DNA from: a virus | IMG/VR virus record: IMGVR_UViG_3300028608_000008 | Location: 60,246-124,245 of that record | DNA length: 64,000 nucleotides | Strand: one strand, 5' to 3' | Shown here: positions 17,075 through 25,686 of the stretch, piece by piece | Numbering within the stretch: the stretch's first letter is position 1 | Layout of the letters: each line of letters opens with the position of its first letter | Translations under genes and position numbers: made by a program | The notes under the pieces: generated by a model | What the model was told of the DNA's origin: nothing | Database searches by the model: none | What the model saw: only the letters and a program-made list of their open reading frames with translations

Positions 17075-17338
17075 ATGCTGCCTCAAACTATCGTAACCAT
17101 TTTGCAGGTCGTGTTGGTGCTGTCGTTGGTTTTGACCATCGTGACTAAAACCCGCCATCACCAAAAGATGATGGAGATTAAAGATCAGCATATCAAAATG
17201 CTGCGCGATGCCAATCAAAAACTGATTGTAGAAAAGGCCGAAATGAATGCGGCGCTGCTTGAGTCCCTCGTAAACATCGAACGGACCAAACAGGAAATGC
17301 GACTAATCTCCGACAAACTGGACAGGTTGAATGGATAA
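17075..17338 (+). CDS. Single-pass membrane protein with coiled coil
   Basis: 87 residues: hydrophobic segment 5-24 (TIVTILQVVLVLSLVLTIV), then a charged helix from ~27 to the end with heptad character. N-out/C-in or the reverse cannot be told. The next gene, overlapping by one base, has the same layout, suggesting a membrane-anchored coiled-coil pair. Confidence 0.72.
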   Translation: MLPQTIVTILQVVLVLSLVLTIVTKTRHHQKMMEIKDQHIKMLRDANQKLIVEKAEMNAALLESLVNIERTKQEMRLISDKLDRLNG

Positions 17339-17682
17339 TGGAATGGTCGAAAGTTGTAGAAATCGCCCGAGCAATCACAATCGGCACGGCCCCGATGTTG
17401 TCCCTTGCTTTGATTTTGTTTGCGTGCAAATGGCGCAGCGCTTCCAAAGAACTGCGCGCTGTCCGCAAAGAGCGTGACGCACTGCAAAAGGAATTGGATG
17501 ACACCAAGCTTGCCGAACAAGCTGACTTGCGGATGCGTGCCCGACTAGACACGGCTCGCGATTACCGTGCAGCAAACCGTTTGGCTAAAGTGCTGGACGA
17601 AAACGAAAAGTGGGATAAGCGCGGAGAACCCATTACTCCCCAACCCCGAAAAACTTGCAAAAAGAAAGGTGAACTGGAATGA
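17338..17682 (+). CDS. Single-pass membrane protein with coiled coil
   Basis: 114 residues; hydrophobic segment ~12-30 (ITIGTAPMLSLALILFAC), then a Lys/Glu/Arg-rich coiled coil (33-90) and a basic tail (KTCKKKGELE). Topology resembles an i-spanin, but no lipoprotein partner is nearby, so I do not call it one. Confidence 0.72.
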   Translation: MEWSKVVEIARAITIGTAPMLSLALILFACKWRSASKELRAVRKERDALQKELDDTKLAEQADLRMRARLDTARDYRAANRLAKVLDENEKWDKRGEPITPQPRKTCKKKGELE

Positions 17683-18599
17683 GCGATTATATCTATCGCG
17701 TTGTATTGGCAAATGGTGAAATCGTTTCGGTGAAAGGGCCGCTGTCCTACGTCTCAAATTGTTTGGAGGGATTGGGTGCCCAATACCGCTCCTACACTCC
17801 GGCCGAAACTCCGGTAAACAATTGGGCCGACGTAAACTCTAGAGAAAGCATAGAATTTCTGAATGCTCGCGCAATGCGGGCGCAACTGGAGGTGTTGAAA
17901 AAGCAAAAGCCGTTTGCCGAGGTAGTCCAAAATCTTTGCGTGATTGCCCATCTGCCGTTCGATCCAAACGACGCCGAAATCACTGTGCAGAATCTGATTC
18001 AGTGGAACGTGCAGGTTGCGACTGATCCGACCGTTTCGAAAGACGCGTACAACCTGCACCGACAAATCACCGCACGCAATGAATTTCTGGCTCGCGATAT
18101 TCTGCCGTTGACCGACAAACTCGACGGCGTTGATCCGCGTATTCTGGATAAGCTGCGCCACTACATTTCGGAAAGCCCCGGCGACACGCCATACGATCCG
18201 ACCGAATTCGAAAACTTGGACGTTTCGGAATTCGACCGGCAGGATCGTCACCCTGATCCAGAAATGGAATCGGATGTTGCAGCCGGTCGCGAAGCGGCCC
18301 GTCGTCGTTTGGAAAAGCGCAAAGCTCCAAACGTTTTGCGTTCGCAAGCGCAGGCAGACGCCCCGAAGTGGTTGGTACGACGGCAAGAGGAATTGCGGAA
18401 AGGTGCCGCACTTGCCGCACGCCGCAAAGCGCTCAACCTGAAACGTGAACAACTGGCTGCGCTGATCGGCACCACTGCGCAAAAAATCCGCCGCGTTGAA
18501 TGCGGCCTGTCCCTGATCGGCACCAAAACGATTCGCCCGCAAATGGCACGCGAACTGCGCCGCCTTGAGGAACTGAAACGGGAAAGCGAAAACGGGTAA
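17679..18599 (+). CDS. XRE-type helix-turn-helix protein
   Basis: 306 residues, ATGA overlap with the previous gene. The C-terminal ~60 residues are an XRE/Cro helix-turn-helix (AARRKALNLKREQLAALIG..TAQKIRRVECG), preceded by an acidic stretch (~165-205) and a long N-terminal part of unknown fold. Such proteins bind DNA operators as dimers. Its stop codon overlaps the left arm of promoter cassette B, so it sits immediately upstream of one of the five cassettes. Candidate regulator of the cassettes (inference). Confidence 0.75.
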   Translation: MSDYIYRVVLANGEIVSVKGPLSYVSNCLEGLGAQYRSYTPAETPVNNWADVNSRESIEFLNARAMRAQLEVLKKQKPFAEVVQNLCVIAHLPFDPNDAEITVQNLIQWNVQVATDPTVSKDAYNLHRQITARNEFLARDILPLTDKLDGVDPRILDKLRHYISESPGDTPYDPTEFENLDVSEFDRQDRHPDPEMESDVAAGREAARRRLEKRKAPNVLRSQAQADAPKWLVRRQEELRKGAALAARRKALNLKREQLAALIGTTAQKIRRVECGLSLIGTKTIRPQMARELRRLEELKRESENG

Positions 18600-18712
18600 C
18601 TTCCTGTAGGTCGTAAGGCTAAGGGGTTTCCAACAACGGTGGGGTTTGCTATCATGTATATGCTGGGGGTTCCGCACCCCAGCGATTCCCACTTACGACT
18701 TAGCGGAAGTTA
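18597..18712 (+). promoter_or_regulatory. Promoter cassette B with inverted 21-base arms
   Basis: Left arm 18597-18617 (TAACTTCCTG..GTCGTAAG); right arm 18692-18712 (CTTACGACTTAGCGGAAGTTA), 74 bases between. Extended -10 TGC-TATCAT starts at 18650, 33 bases after the left arm; TTTCCA is 17 bases upstream. The expected transcript begins with a strong hairpin CTGGGG/CCCCAG (18663-18682). The left arm overlaps the stop codon of the HTH gene. Confidence 0.8.
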
Positions 18713-18763
18713 AGGGCAACCCAGCCCGCTCATGTTGCAAACATTTCGGAAAGGAACAACGCA

Positions 18764-19780
18764 ATGACTAACGAAAAATGCAAAATCCAAACCGCTATCG
18801 AATCCGTTCGTAAGCAAGCGCTGAGCGATTGCCGCATCGCACTGGATAACGCGGCCAGCGCCCTCGGTGAATTGGGCATTGTTTCGACTTTCAGCATGGT
18901 TGCCAATCATGAAGGCGCCCGCCTGAAAATTCTGATCGACCACATTGTTAACGGTTCGGTCGAAATCGAACCGTGCTCCGAAGGCATCGCACCAAACGCT
19001 CGCGCCCTTCGCGCCAAACTGTTTGACGCTTTGCTGGACTACCCGATTGGGATGTTGGCAGCACTCGCCACCGATCAAGCGGTTCCGTTCAACGAGAAAA
19101 AAGTTGAGCGTTTCCTCAACAGCGACACTCCGAAAAAGGAGAAAAAGTTTGCTCGTAAGCTGGTCAGCAAATTGCTCGACCAAGTTCCGGCCGTGAAGTT
19201 GCAAGCGTGGTTGGAGTACAACGGCGAAGAAGTCGAGTCCTTCGAAGACGACGATGAACCGAACGTCGAAGACGACCTGTTCGAAGAACTCATGGAATTC
19301 CCGCTGTTCTATTTGAATCTGTTTGCCGAAGAAACTTCGGAGGCTATGAACATTCCGGTGCTCGCCAAACTGGTGAAGGCCAGCGACGCAATCGGCGACG
19401 AAGACTATGAGCGCCTGCAAGAACACAAACAAAAACTGGCGCGTTGTTTGGCGGCTGAGCTTCCGATTCCGGTGTTGGATGTTTGGATCACTGAAAACGA
19501 CCACCTCAAAGAAGGCGGTGATTTCGTAAATGCCGATGACGAAAACCACTCTGCCCCGAAAGCGCAAACGCCCGCCGACGTTTTGGTTTCGAACCTGAAA
19601 GCCACGCAACTGAATACGCTCTGCGCGCACTTCAACGTGGTTCCAAAAACCAAGCGTGTCGCACTCGGCGCACCGGCCCCGACCAAAAAGGAAATGGCCG
19701 ACGCCATTCTCGCGAAGCACAAACCGAAAAAGGTTGAAGCTGCGTTGGTTCAATTGAGCCTGCCGCAATTCAAACTGTAA
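18764..19780 (+). CDS. Acidic protein with SAP-like C-terminus
   Basis: 338 residues; ATG after GGAAAGGAAC. First gene of the cassette B unit. Mostly helical, with an acidic cluster (FEDDDEPNVEDDLFEELMEF, ~158-177). The last ~60 residues (NLKATQLNTLC..KTKKEMADAILAK type) resemble a SAP/Rho-N nucleic-acid-binding helix pair. Function unknown; large acidic proteins in such units could act as DNA mimics, which is only a suggestion. Confidence 0.75.
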   Translation: MTNEKCKIQTAIESVRKQALSDCRIALDNAASALGELGIVSTFSMVANHEGARLKILIDHIVNGSVEIEPCSEGIAPNARALRAKLFDALLDYPIGMLAALATDQAVPFNEKKVERFLNSDTPKKEKKFARKLVSKLLDQVPAVKLQAWLEYNGEEVESFEDDDEPNVEDDLFEELMEFPLFYLNLFAEETSEAMNIPVLAKLVKASDAIGDEDYERLQEHKQKLARCLAAELPIPVLDVWITENDHLKEGGDFVNADDENHSAPKAQTPADVLVSNLKATQLNTLCAHFNVVPKTKRVALGAPAPTKKEMADAILAKHKPKKVEAALVQLSLPQFKL

Positions 19781-19789
19781 ACAACTACC

Positions 19790-19809
19790 GCGCCTCTTAA
19801 CCGGGGCGC
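19790..19809 (+). promoter_or_regulatory. Intergenic hairpin
   Basis: GCGCCTC-TTAACC-GGGGCGC (seven pairs with one G-U). No T-tail; followed by CTACAAACAATTTC and the AGGAG ribosome site of the next gene. Confidence 0.65.
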
Positions 19810-19842
19810 ACCGCTACAAACAATTTCATTAGGAGAAGCACC

Positions 19843-21285
19843 ATGCAACAATTCCAAACTGGCCGTCGCGTTTCCGTCCTCGTTTCTGCAAACAGCGCCC
19901 TCGGTACTGCGCTCGGTGACGAACTGCCAAAAGACGGCGTGCTCTACAAATACGCCGCAGTTGTCGGCAGCCGTGCGCAACTGAATCCGAATTTCGGTGA
20001 CGGTGCCGACGCTCCGGGTGGCGAAAACGAATACATGATCGCGACCCTAAACAACAATGACGAAGCCGTCATGTTTGTTGCATACTTCGACGCTGCGCAA
20101 CTGGTTCCGGACGCCGACGAATCGCTGGTCGAAAACCTGCGTGAAGACCTCGAAGAAGCGGGCGAATTCGAACAGGACGAAGACGAATCCGGCATTCTGT
20201 ATTCCGTTCTGCGCGACGATCTGGAAAAAGGCACTTTCGAGCCGGATGGTTACGACGGTGAAATCCAGTTGGTGCGCCTCAAGGTGGACGGCGAAGTTGT
20301 AAACATTTTGCCAGCCGAATCGCTGTCGGTAGTTGCGCAAAACCTGAATGCCATTCGCCGGTTCACTGGCACCGATTCGCCGGTACTGACCGCAATCGCT
20401 GGCGTGTACACGCCGCACCCGGACGAAAACGCCGACGAAAATGTTCGCGCTGTTTACGTCCCCGAGTTTCTGTCGCTCGACAAGTTTTTCAACCGCGACG
20501 AAATCGTGCAACTCGGTCGCGCCGTAATCGACTACGGCAACTACGAACAACTGAAAATGAACAACGCGTTTGTCGAAGCGTGCGAAAACATTCCGGCACT
20601 GCCTGCGCCGAAAATGATTCCGACCATTTTCGAATCGCAAGGCGTAATCATCGAATCGCTGCGCGACTCCATTTTCGAACTCGCAGATTTGGGCCGTCTG
20701 ACTGTCGGTTCTGATATCGTTCTGGAACTGGAAGTTTACGTCGGCCCGGCCAGCGACTGGGACAACCACGGCTTCGACCCTAGCTTCGAACTGGAAGACG
20801 AAGACGACGAAGACGATCTGGATGACGAAGACGATTCGGAAGACGATTCGGAAGGCGAACTGGCTCCGGATTCCGAACAGCCGAAACCGGGCACCATGAC
20901 CGAAGAAATCGCAAACAATTTGCAGACCGCGTTTTCGTCGTTTGCTGATTCGCTGCCTGAATCGCTGGGCGCCCCGGTCGAAATCGTTTCGACCAACACC
21001 GTGTTCAGTTCCGATCTTGCGTTGGTGACTATCGCCGTTGCCACCAAAGAAGACGCGGCCGAGGTTGGGCCAATGGTCGAATCGCTGGAATCTGCAATTT
21101 CCAGCATGTTGGTAGGCGAGCCGGATTACACCGCCGCTCTGATGGAATGCGAACCGGGCAACCTGATCGCTTTCGCAAACTATTTCGGCCTCAACGCTGA
21201 TGACTCCATGACCAAAGAAGATATCGTTGAGCGCATCAACGATAACGTGGACGCTTCGGAAATCGAAGAATTCCTCGAAGGTTAA
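19843..21285 (+). CDS. Large acidic hypothetical protein
   Basis: 480 residues; ATG after AGGAGAAG. Strongly acidic, with an Asp/Glu-only run around residues 310-335 (ELEDEDDEDDLDDEDDSEDD) that separates a ~300-residue N-terminal domain from a ~140-residue C-terminal domain ending in a SAP-like helical pair (NLIAFANYFGLNADDSMTKEDIVERI-type). No known family. Composition suggests possible DNA mimicry or binding to a basic partner. Confidence 0.75.
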   Translation: MQQFQTGRRVSVLVSANSALGTALGDELPKDGVLYKYAAVVGSRAQLNPNFGDGADAPGGENEYMIATLNNNDEAVMFVAYFDAAQLVPDADESLVENLREDLEEAGEFEQDEDESGILYSVLRDDLEKGTFEPDGYDGEIQLVRLKVDGEVVNILPAESLSVVAQNLNAIRRFTGTDSPVLTAIAGVYTPHPDENADENVRAVYVPEFLSLDKFFNRDEIVQLGRAVIDYGNYEQLKMNNAFVEACENIPALPAPKMIPTIFESQGVIIESLRDSIFELADLGRLTVGSDIVLELEVYVGPASDWDNHGFDPSFELEDEDDEDDLDDEDDSEDDSEGELAPDSEQPKPGTMTEEIANNLQTAFSSFADSLPESLGAPVEIVSTNTVFSSDLALVTIAVATKEDAAEVGPMVESLESAISSMLVGEPDYTAALMECEPGNLIAFANYFGLNADDSMTKEDIVERINDNVDASEIEEFLEG

Positions 21286-21316
21286 AACCGCAACATTTCC
21301 ATTTCAGTGACACAAC

Positions 21317-21338
21317 AGGGGCGCCTTCGGGCGCCTCT
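21317..21338 (+). promoter_or_regulatory. Intergenic hairpin
   Basis: AGGGGCGC-CTTCGG-GCGCCTCT, eight pairs with one G-U and a UUCG-type loop, between two genes; no U-tract. Confidence 0.68.
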
Positions 21339-21361
21339 ACTCAGTTCAGGGAACCGCAAAC

Positions 21362-22060
21362 ATGAAAAAGTATCTGCAACTCGCCACCACCGTCAGCAAC
21401 CAATCGTATGCAAACCTTCTGCTTTCCGAATACGCCTTGCCTCGCAATGAGCGCGGCCTTGAGGATATCGCCAATATGTTTGACGATTCCGACAAACGTT
21501 TCGGTGCGTGGATCGTTTTGATTCGCGACCAAAACAACGCGCAAATCACCACGCCAGTTTGCACCATGGTTGGCGATTACTTCAATGTGCTGCGCGCTGC
21601 ATTCTGTTTGCAGCCGGTTGCCGAAATGTTTAACCGCCATCGTCAACGGGTTCCGGGTTACGTGCAAATCACACGAATCCCATCCAGCTTCGATTTCTTG
21701 GACGTGCTCCATCGTGACGACGGCCAGTATATGTCGTTCGTGGAGTGGGCGGAAACTCGCCGCGAAAACAAAGATCGTCTCAATTCCGAATACACCGGCA
21801 TCGACTCCGACGACGCCGACCATATCAAAGGTTACGTCTACGGTCCGGAAGGTTACGAAATTCTGATTACCGAATGTGACCATACCGATATCGTCGCGCT
21901 GCGTTACGAAGATTTTTACTTCGGTGAAGAAAACCAAGACGAAGCGGAAGCTATCGGCTACCGCTGCTACTTAAACATGCTGGGTTACTACAACGACGAA
22001 TTGCTGAAAGAGCATTTCCCGCATCCGTTCCGCCAGCGCCGTTCTTCAATCACCTACTAA
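21362..22060 (+). CDS. Hypothetical protein
   Basis: 232 residues; ATG at 21362 after CAGGGAACCGCAAAC. Soluble, Tyr/Asp-rich, with a conserved-looking core (FGAWIVLIRDQNN; GYEILITECDHTDIVALRYE). No catalytic signature that I can identify. Confidence 0.75.
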   Translation: MKKYLQLATTVSNQSYANLLLSEYALPRNERGLEDIANMFDDSDKRFGAWIVLIRDQNNAQITTPVCTMVGDYFNVLRAAFCLQPVAEMFNRHRQRVPGYVQITRIPSSFDFLDVLHRDDGQYMSFVEWAETRRENKDRLNSEYTGIDSDDADHIKGYVYGPEGYEILITECDHTDIVALRYEDFYFGEENQDEAEAIGYRCYLNMLGYYNDELLKEHFPHPFRQRRSSITY

Positions 22061-22085
22061 TCGAATCGAGCCGCTGGAGTTTGCG

Positions 22086-22517
22086 ATGGAAAAGATTGTT
22101 AGTGTTATCGCCAGCGGCCGGTTTTCTGCAACGGTGGAGGCGCGCACGTTGCGCCTCTTTCCGCGTGTGCTCAAAGAGATTACCGGCGTTAGCGGATATG
22201 ACAGCCTCAAACAATTCTGGAAGGCTGACCCCAACGTCGTGACTGCAATCAATTTCGATTGGAAAGAAATCGAAAGGTTGGCCGAGGCGCTGTACGAAAT
22301 GCGCGCCTATCGCTTAGCGGAACGAGCAGAACGGTTCCGCACTCTTTTTCGAAACAAGCCAAGCCGTCAACTCACCGAAGTGGACAACGCGCTTGTTTAT
22401 CAATTCGCCGACAAACTGTTGCAGACGATTGAACGTGAAGCAAAGTTTGGCCGGTTTGTTCGACACACGCATTTTGTTTTACGATTCGTTATGATGAAGC
22501 CAGTCCTTTCAAAATAG
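22086..22517 (+). CDS. Hypothetical protein
   Basis: 143 residues; ATG after CTGGAGTTTGCG. Helical and basic (many Arg/Lys, pI probably above 9). Could bind nucleic acid; no motif. Confidence 0.7.
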   Translation: MEKIVSVIASGRFSATVEARTLRLFPRVLKEITGVSGYDSLKQFWKADPNVVTAINFDWKEIERLAEALYEMRAYRLAERAERFRTLFRNKPSRQLTEVDNALVYQFADKLLQTIEREAKFGRFVRHTHFVLRFVMMKPVLSK

Positions 22518-22531
22518 TTTGGGGGTGTCGC

Positions 22532-22696
22532 ATGGAACGCAATGGCAGTGAATTCAAATCGCGTGATGACTACGACGAAATCGTAGTTCAGGAATATCCC
22601 GGTGCAACGCATACCGCTGTGACCGCGCTGCGTATGTACAAGCAAGTTGAACTGATGGCGGATCACGACCTTTGTGATTACGTCGAAATGGCGTGA
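22532..22696 (+). CDS. Small acidic hypothetical protein
   Basis: 54 residues; ATG after GGGGGTG. Acidic, with YDEIVVQEYPG and a C-terminal helix (LRMYKQVELMADHDLCDYVEMA). Fills the gap between two neighbouring genes with coding-type base use. Function unknown. Confidence 0.68.
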   Translation: MERNGSEFKSRDDYDEIVVQEYPGATHTAVTALRMYKQVELMADHDLCDYVEMA

Positions 22697-22702
22697 GGCT
22701 TT

Positions 22703-23119
22703 ATGAATAACGACACTCTCTTTGCAAAAAGCAAAAAGGACTTGGACGGCGCGCTGCGCTTGATTGAAGGTAAGAACGCCGAAACAATCGACGCAATCAG
22801 TTTGGAAAACGCGGCAACGCTGGCACTGGTCGCCGTTCGCAACATGCTGCGTCTGGCTGGACGTATCGACGTTCCAAGGCCGCAAACTATTTTGGTGAAA
22901 CCGGCCAAGCGCAAAAAGCCGGTAGCACCACCTCCCGTAAAATCGCTGGCGGATTCCGCACGTCGCGGTAAGTCGCCCGCTGTAAACCGTGACGTTGTGT
23001 TTAACGTTTCGATGGACCTTGAGGAAGGGAACGATATGCTGAATTCCGGCATGCCTTCCGATAGGCCGAAAGTTCCAACCCGCAAGAAAAGAAAACTACC
23101 CAAGGTAAAGAAAAAGTGA
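22703..23119 (+). CDS. Hypothetical protein with basic tail
   Basis: 138 residues. N-terminal helical hairpin (4-60), then Pro/Lys-rich linkers and a strongly basic end (PTRKKRKLPKVKKK). The tail may bind nucleic acid or polyanions. Its stop overlaps the GTG start of the next gene (GTGA). Confidence 0.72.
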   Translation: MNNDTLFAKSKKDLDGALRLIEGKNAETIDAISLENAATLALVAVRNMLRLAGRIDVPRPQTILVKPAKRKKPVAPPPVKSLADSARRGKSPAVNRDVVFNVSMDLEEGNDMLNSGMPSDRPKVPTRKKRKLPKVKKK

Positions 23120-23349
23120 GACTCAGTTCGTTTCTGTTTTACGTGCTACCCTTGCTGTTGATTCCTGCTGTCGTCGCCTTCGCAATGTACCAGCGCGGCG
23201 GTATGGAATTGTTGCTGATCGACTGGCCTCACAAACTAATGGTTCTGGCTCTCTTGATGTTTGGCGCGTTTCTTTGCTGGCGCCTAGACTGCTGGATCAC
23301 CCAACCCAAACAAAAACGCGGCGGCATTCGTCGCAGTACCGGAGACTGA
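23116..23349 (+). CDS. Small membrane protein (GTG start)
   Basis: 77 residues; GTG start overlapping the upstream TGA. Two hydrophobic segments (4-24 and ~39-58), short basic tail (KQKRGGIRRSTGD). Probably in the inner membrane with both ends on one side. Function unknown. Confidence 0.68.
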   Translation: MRLSSFLFYVLPLLLIPAVVAFAMYQRGGMELLLIDWPHKLMVLALLMFGAFLCWRLDCWITQPKQKRGGIRRSTGD

Positions 23350-23352
23350 ATC

Positions 23353-23823
23353 ATGGCAAAACAAAAACCGATTCTCGGCTATTGGATTTACGCGTTGCAG
23401 CGCAAGCCAGTTTTCGTTATCGACGCAATGCAGTTGTCCGTGCTGGACTACCACTTCTCGAAAACCGAAGTGGTTGAAGCGCAAATGCTCGTAAACGTTT
23501 GCAAGGAAGAACGGCGCAGCCTGTCGTTTGAACCAAACGCGGTTTCGGTCGAAGTTGTTTTCGATCCTCGCCGCGCACCTTCCATTGCATTGATCCGCAG
23601 TCCGGAAGATCGCGAAAGCCGAAGCTGGATGAACTTCGATGCGAAAGCAGGCTATGACAATTTCGTGGCCGAAGGTTCGACCGAACCGCTTGCAATTGCT
23701 TTCGACTATTGCTTTACCGAAGGGCAGGCGCGTTTGCATCTGACTCCAAACAGTCCAATATTTCCCGTGCGCAAAAATGCAGTAGGCGGTCGCCTCGGTA
23801 AGCACGAAGAAGAAAGCGAGTGA
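23353..23823 (+). CDS. Hypothetical protein, paralogue of the next gene
   Basis: 156 residues. Shares with the following gene an N-terminal G-[YF]-W then [VF]-I-D-A-x-QL-x-x-L block, a helix ending in a run of Glu/Ala residues, and a R-x-A-P strand. The two likely arose by tandem duplication. No family recognised. Confidence 0.73.
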   Translation: MAKQKPILGYWIYALQRKPVFVIDAMQLSVLDYHFSKTEVVEAQMLVNVCKEERRSLSFEPNAVSVEVVFDPRRAPSIALIRSPEDRESRSWMNFDAKAGYDNFVAEGSTEPLAIAFDYCFTEGQARLHLTPNSPIFPVRKNAVGGRLGKHEEESE

Positions 23824-23845
23824 TTGATTCACTCTGGAGGTAAAC

Positions 23846-24289
23846 ATGAAACGGGGCCTGTACGGTTTTTGGTTCCACTACGCGGACGGTTCGACATTCA
23901 TCATCGACGCCACGCAATTGCATCAATTGAAAATTCAACACAAGGACCGCGAACTCACAGCGGCAGAACTCACTAGCATGATGGCCGCAGCGACTGTTGA
24001 ATACGACGCGGTTTATTTTGCTGACGTGGGCGTCACTGTTGAGCCAGCCGTCACCGTTCGCAGCGCCCCGCGATTCGTTGTCCTCAAACCGTTGGTTGGT
24101 GACGGTGAAAAGTTTGCGCGTGTGTTTGAACCAACCACCGGCCACCAGATTTGCTACGCGCAAGACGGCACGCTGGTTTACGAAATCGTCGGGTTTGCAG
24201 ACAACTCACTCGACCTCAACGAGTTTTTGTACCACGACGCAAACAAAGGTTTCCCGCGTTCGACATTGAAGAAAGCAGCAAGGATATAA
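23846..24289 (+). CDS. Hypothetical protein, paralogue of the previous gene
   Basis: 147 residues; ATG after CTGGAGG. GFWFHYADGSTFIIDATQL matches GYWIYALQRKPVFVIDAMQL of the upstream protein, and RSAPRFVVLKP matches RRAPSIALIRS. C-terminal parts diverge. Probably soluble. Confidence 0.73.
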   Translation: MKRGLYGFWFHYADGSTFIIDATQLHQLKIQHKDRELTAAELTSMMAAATVEYDAVYFADVGVTVEPAVTVRSAPRFVVLKPLVGDGEKFARVFEPTTGHQICYAQDGTLVYEIVGFADNSLDLNEFLYHDANKGFPRSTLKKAARI

Positions 24290-24300
24290 GGAGATTCGCT

Positions 24301-24540
24301 GTGAACTGGATCATTTTGGTTTTGAGCATCATCGGCATTGCGTTCCATTGCCTGATGAAGTGGCAGGTCGCCCGCATAAACAAACGGGACCGGGCTGTAC
24401 ATGAAAGCAACCCGGTTTTTGTGCAGGCTGGTTTCCAGTACGAAAACATTCGGTTGCCGTGGCCGTTCTACATTCTGCTGGCGCTGTCCGTCTACAAACT
24501 AATTGAATCCATCGCAATTCTCTCTGGAGCGTGTCACTGA
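24301..24540 (+). CDS. Small membrane protein (GTG start)
   Basis: 79 residues from GTG 24301, preceded by AAGGAGA; an upstream ATG at 24151 would run through the previous gene. Two hydrophobic segments (2-18; ~56-75) with a charged middle. Unknown function. Confidence 0.65.
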   Translation: MNWIILVLSIIGIAFHCLMKWQVARINKRDRAVHESNPVFVQAGFQYENIRLPWPFYILLALSVYKLIESIAILSGACH

Positions 24541-24755
24541 TGATTCATCCCGAAAAAGGTTTGCACTCAAACCACCCCGGCCACACAAATTCCGATTGTC
24601 CGCTGCGTCTGCAAATCAATGCCGCACCGTATGGCACCAGCCGCAACGGGTACGCCTGTTCTTGGACCGGTGGACACTGCGTTAAATCCGACGATTGTGG
24701 GTCGCTGGTATCCGCACATGAACAGGAGCAATACAATGCGCCAAACATTTACTGA
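24540..24755 (+). CDS. Small Cys-containing protein
   Basis: 71 residues; ATGA overlap with the upstream stop and GGAG at good spacing. Four Cys residues (around 23, 43, 49, 55) and many His/Asn/Gly residues suggest a small metal-bound fold. Overlaps the next gene by 20 bases. Confidence 0.6.
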   Translation: MIHPEKGLHSNHPGHTNSDCPLRLQINAAPYGTSRNGYACSWTGGHCVKSDDCGSLVSAHEQEQYNAPNIY

Positions 24756-25179
24756 CCGACGCTTCACCGAAATTTCCCCGCAGCATTTCGCGTGGTGCAT
24801 TCAGATTCAGTTGCACGGCATTCGCCCCGACGCAAACTATCCGGGCGTGAATTTTCTCGGGTCTGAAATCCCTCTCGAAATGTTTGCGTTTTCCGAGGCG
24901 GAAATGAAACGCGCCGTAATGCTGGCGACTCCGAAAGCGCTCGGCCTTGCCGTCTCCCAACTGACGCACCAAATCAGCGGCGACAAACACGACGGCGTTG
25001 TCGAAGTCGTGCTGTTGTTCCGAGACGCCCTAACAGAAATGTTTGCAGAGGATGGCCGGGACTGGCAGACGGAATCCCTCGGGACGTTTGCCCAGCGCGT
25101 GCTAAACAAGGCCGACGCAATCCACAGCGTGCGCCAGTGCTTCGCGGACGCCACCAGCCGCACGTCCTACGGTTCCTGA
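24736..25179 (+). CDS. Hypothetical protein
   Basis: 147 residues from ATG 24736, after AGGAGC (a longer open frame from 24619 has no ribosome site). Soluble, helical C-terminal half. Last gene before cassette C. Confidence 0.7.
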   Translation: MRQTFTDRRFTEISPQHFAWCIQIQLHGIRPDANYPGVNFLGSEIPLEMFAFSEAEMKRAVMLATPKALGLAVSQLTHQISGDKHDGVVEVVLLFRDALTEMFAEDGRDWQTESLGTFAQRVLNKADAIHSVRQCFADATSRTSYGS

Positions 25180-25188
25180 TCGTTCCGG

Positions 25189-25305
25189 AAACGTCCATTA
25201 AGCCGTAAGCCTAAATCGTACCGTTCTGGCGATTTCGTGGTATATTGACACTGTGTTCGGCGCAGCGTGCCTGACACCCTGACACTTACGACTTAGTGGA
25301 AGTTA
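25189..25305 (+). promoter_or_regulatory. Promoter cassette C with inverted 21-base arms
   Basis: Left arm 25189-25209 (AAACGTCCATTAAGCCGTAAG in two blocks: AAACGTCC, TTAAGCCGTAAG); right arm 25285-25305 (CTTACGACTTAGTGGAAGTTA), 75 bases between. Extended -10 TGG-TATATT (TATATT at 25241-25246), 32 bases after the left arm. Hairpin with GTGT..GGC / GCC..ACAC in the transcript (about 25252-25276). No convincing -35 box. Confidence 0.8.
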
Positions 25306-25323
25306 ACGGAACAAGGGGAATAC

Positions 25324-25686
25324 ATGAGCAAGCAACCGAAGCGCGGCACTGTTTACACCGTCGAACAAATCGACAATGAACTGGCGCTGCGTGATTCGCC
25401 TTTCCTCCGGTTCTGGCTTACTACGGAAGACGGCCAGCGGCATCTGATTCCAATGCAGACCAGCCACATCGCTGCAAACATTTCGACGCTCTCGCCGGAA
25501 TGGGCAGCGGCTCCGTTTGAGTTCCAGACGGAAACGGACGAATGGATTCCATTGTTCCGGTTTGCGGGAACGCCCGAACAACAAGCGGCGTTGATTGACT
25601 GGCACGAAGTGTCGGAAGAAAAACGTTTGTTCCGCAACGAACGTGAATTCACGGTGACGCCGAAAGGTCATCCGTGGGACGAATAG
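25324..25686 (+). CDS. Hypothetical protein, first gene of cassette C unit
   Basis: 120 residues; ATG after AAGGGGAATAC. Soluble, Trp-rich (FLRFWLTTEDG, DEWIPLFRF, LIDWHEV). No family. Followed directly by the second copy of the structured RNA element. Confidence 0.72.
   Translation: MSKQPKRGTVYTVEQIDNELALRDSPFLRFWLTTEDGQRHLIPMQTSHIAANISTLSPEWAAAPFEFQTETDEWIPLFRFAGTPEQQAALIDWHEVSEEKRLFRNEREFTVTPKGHPWDE

Noticed and set aside
17075-17682. Spanin pair
   Set aside because: Single-pass plus coiled-coil topology fits, but no outer-membrane lipoprotein partner is nested or adjacent, and the endolysin is 4 kb away.
24619-24735. Longer N-terminus for the gene starting at 24736
   Set aside because: It would run fully inside the upstream small gene and lacks a ribosome site, whereas 24736 follows AGGAGC.
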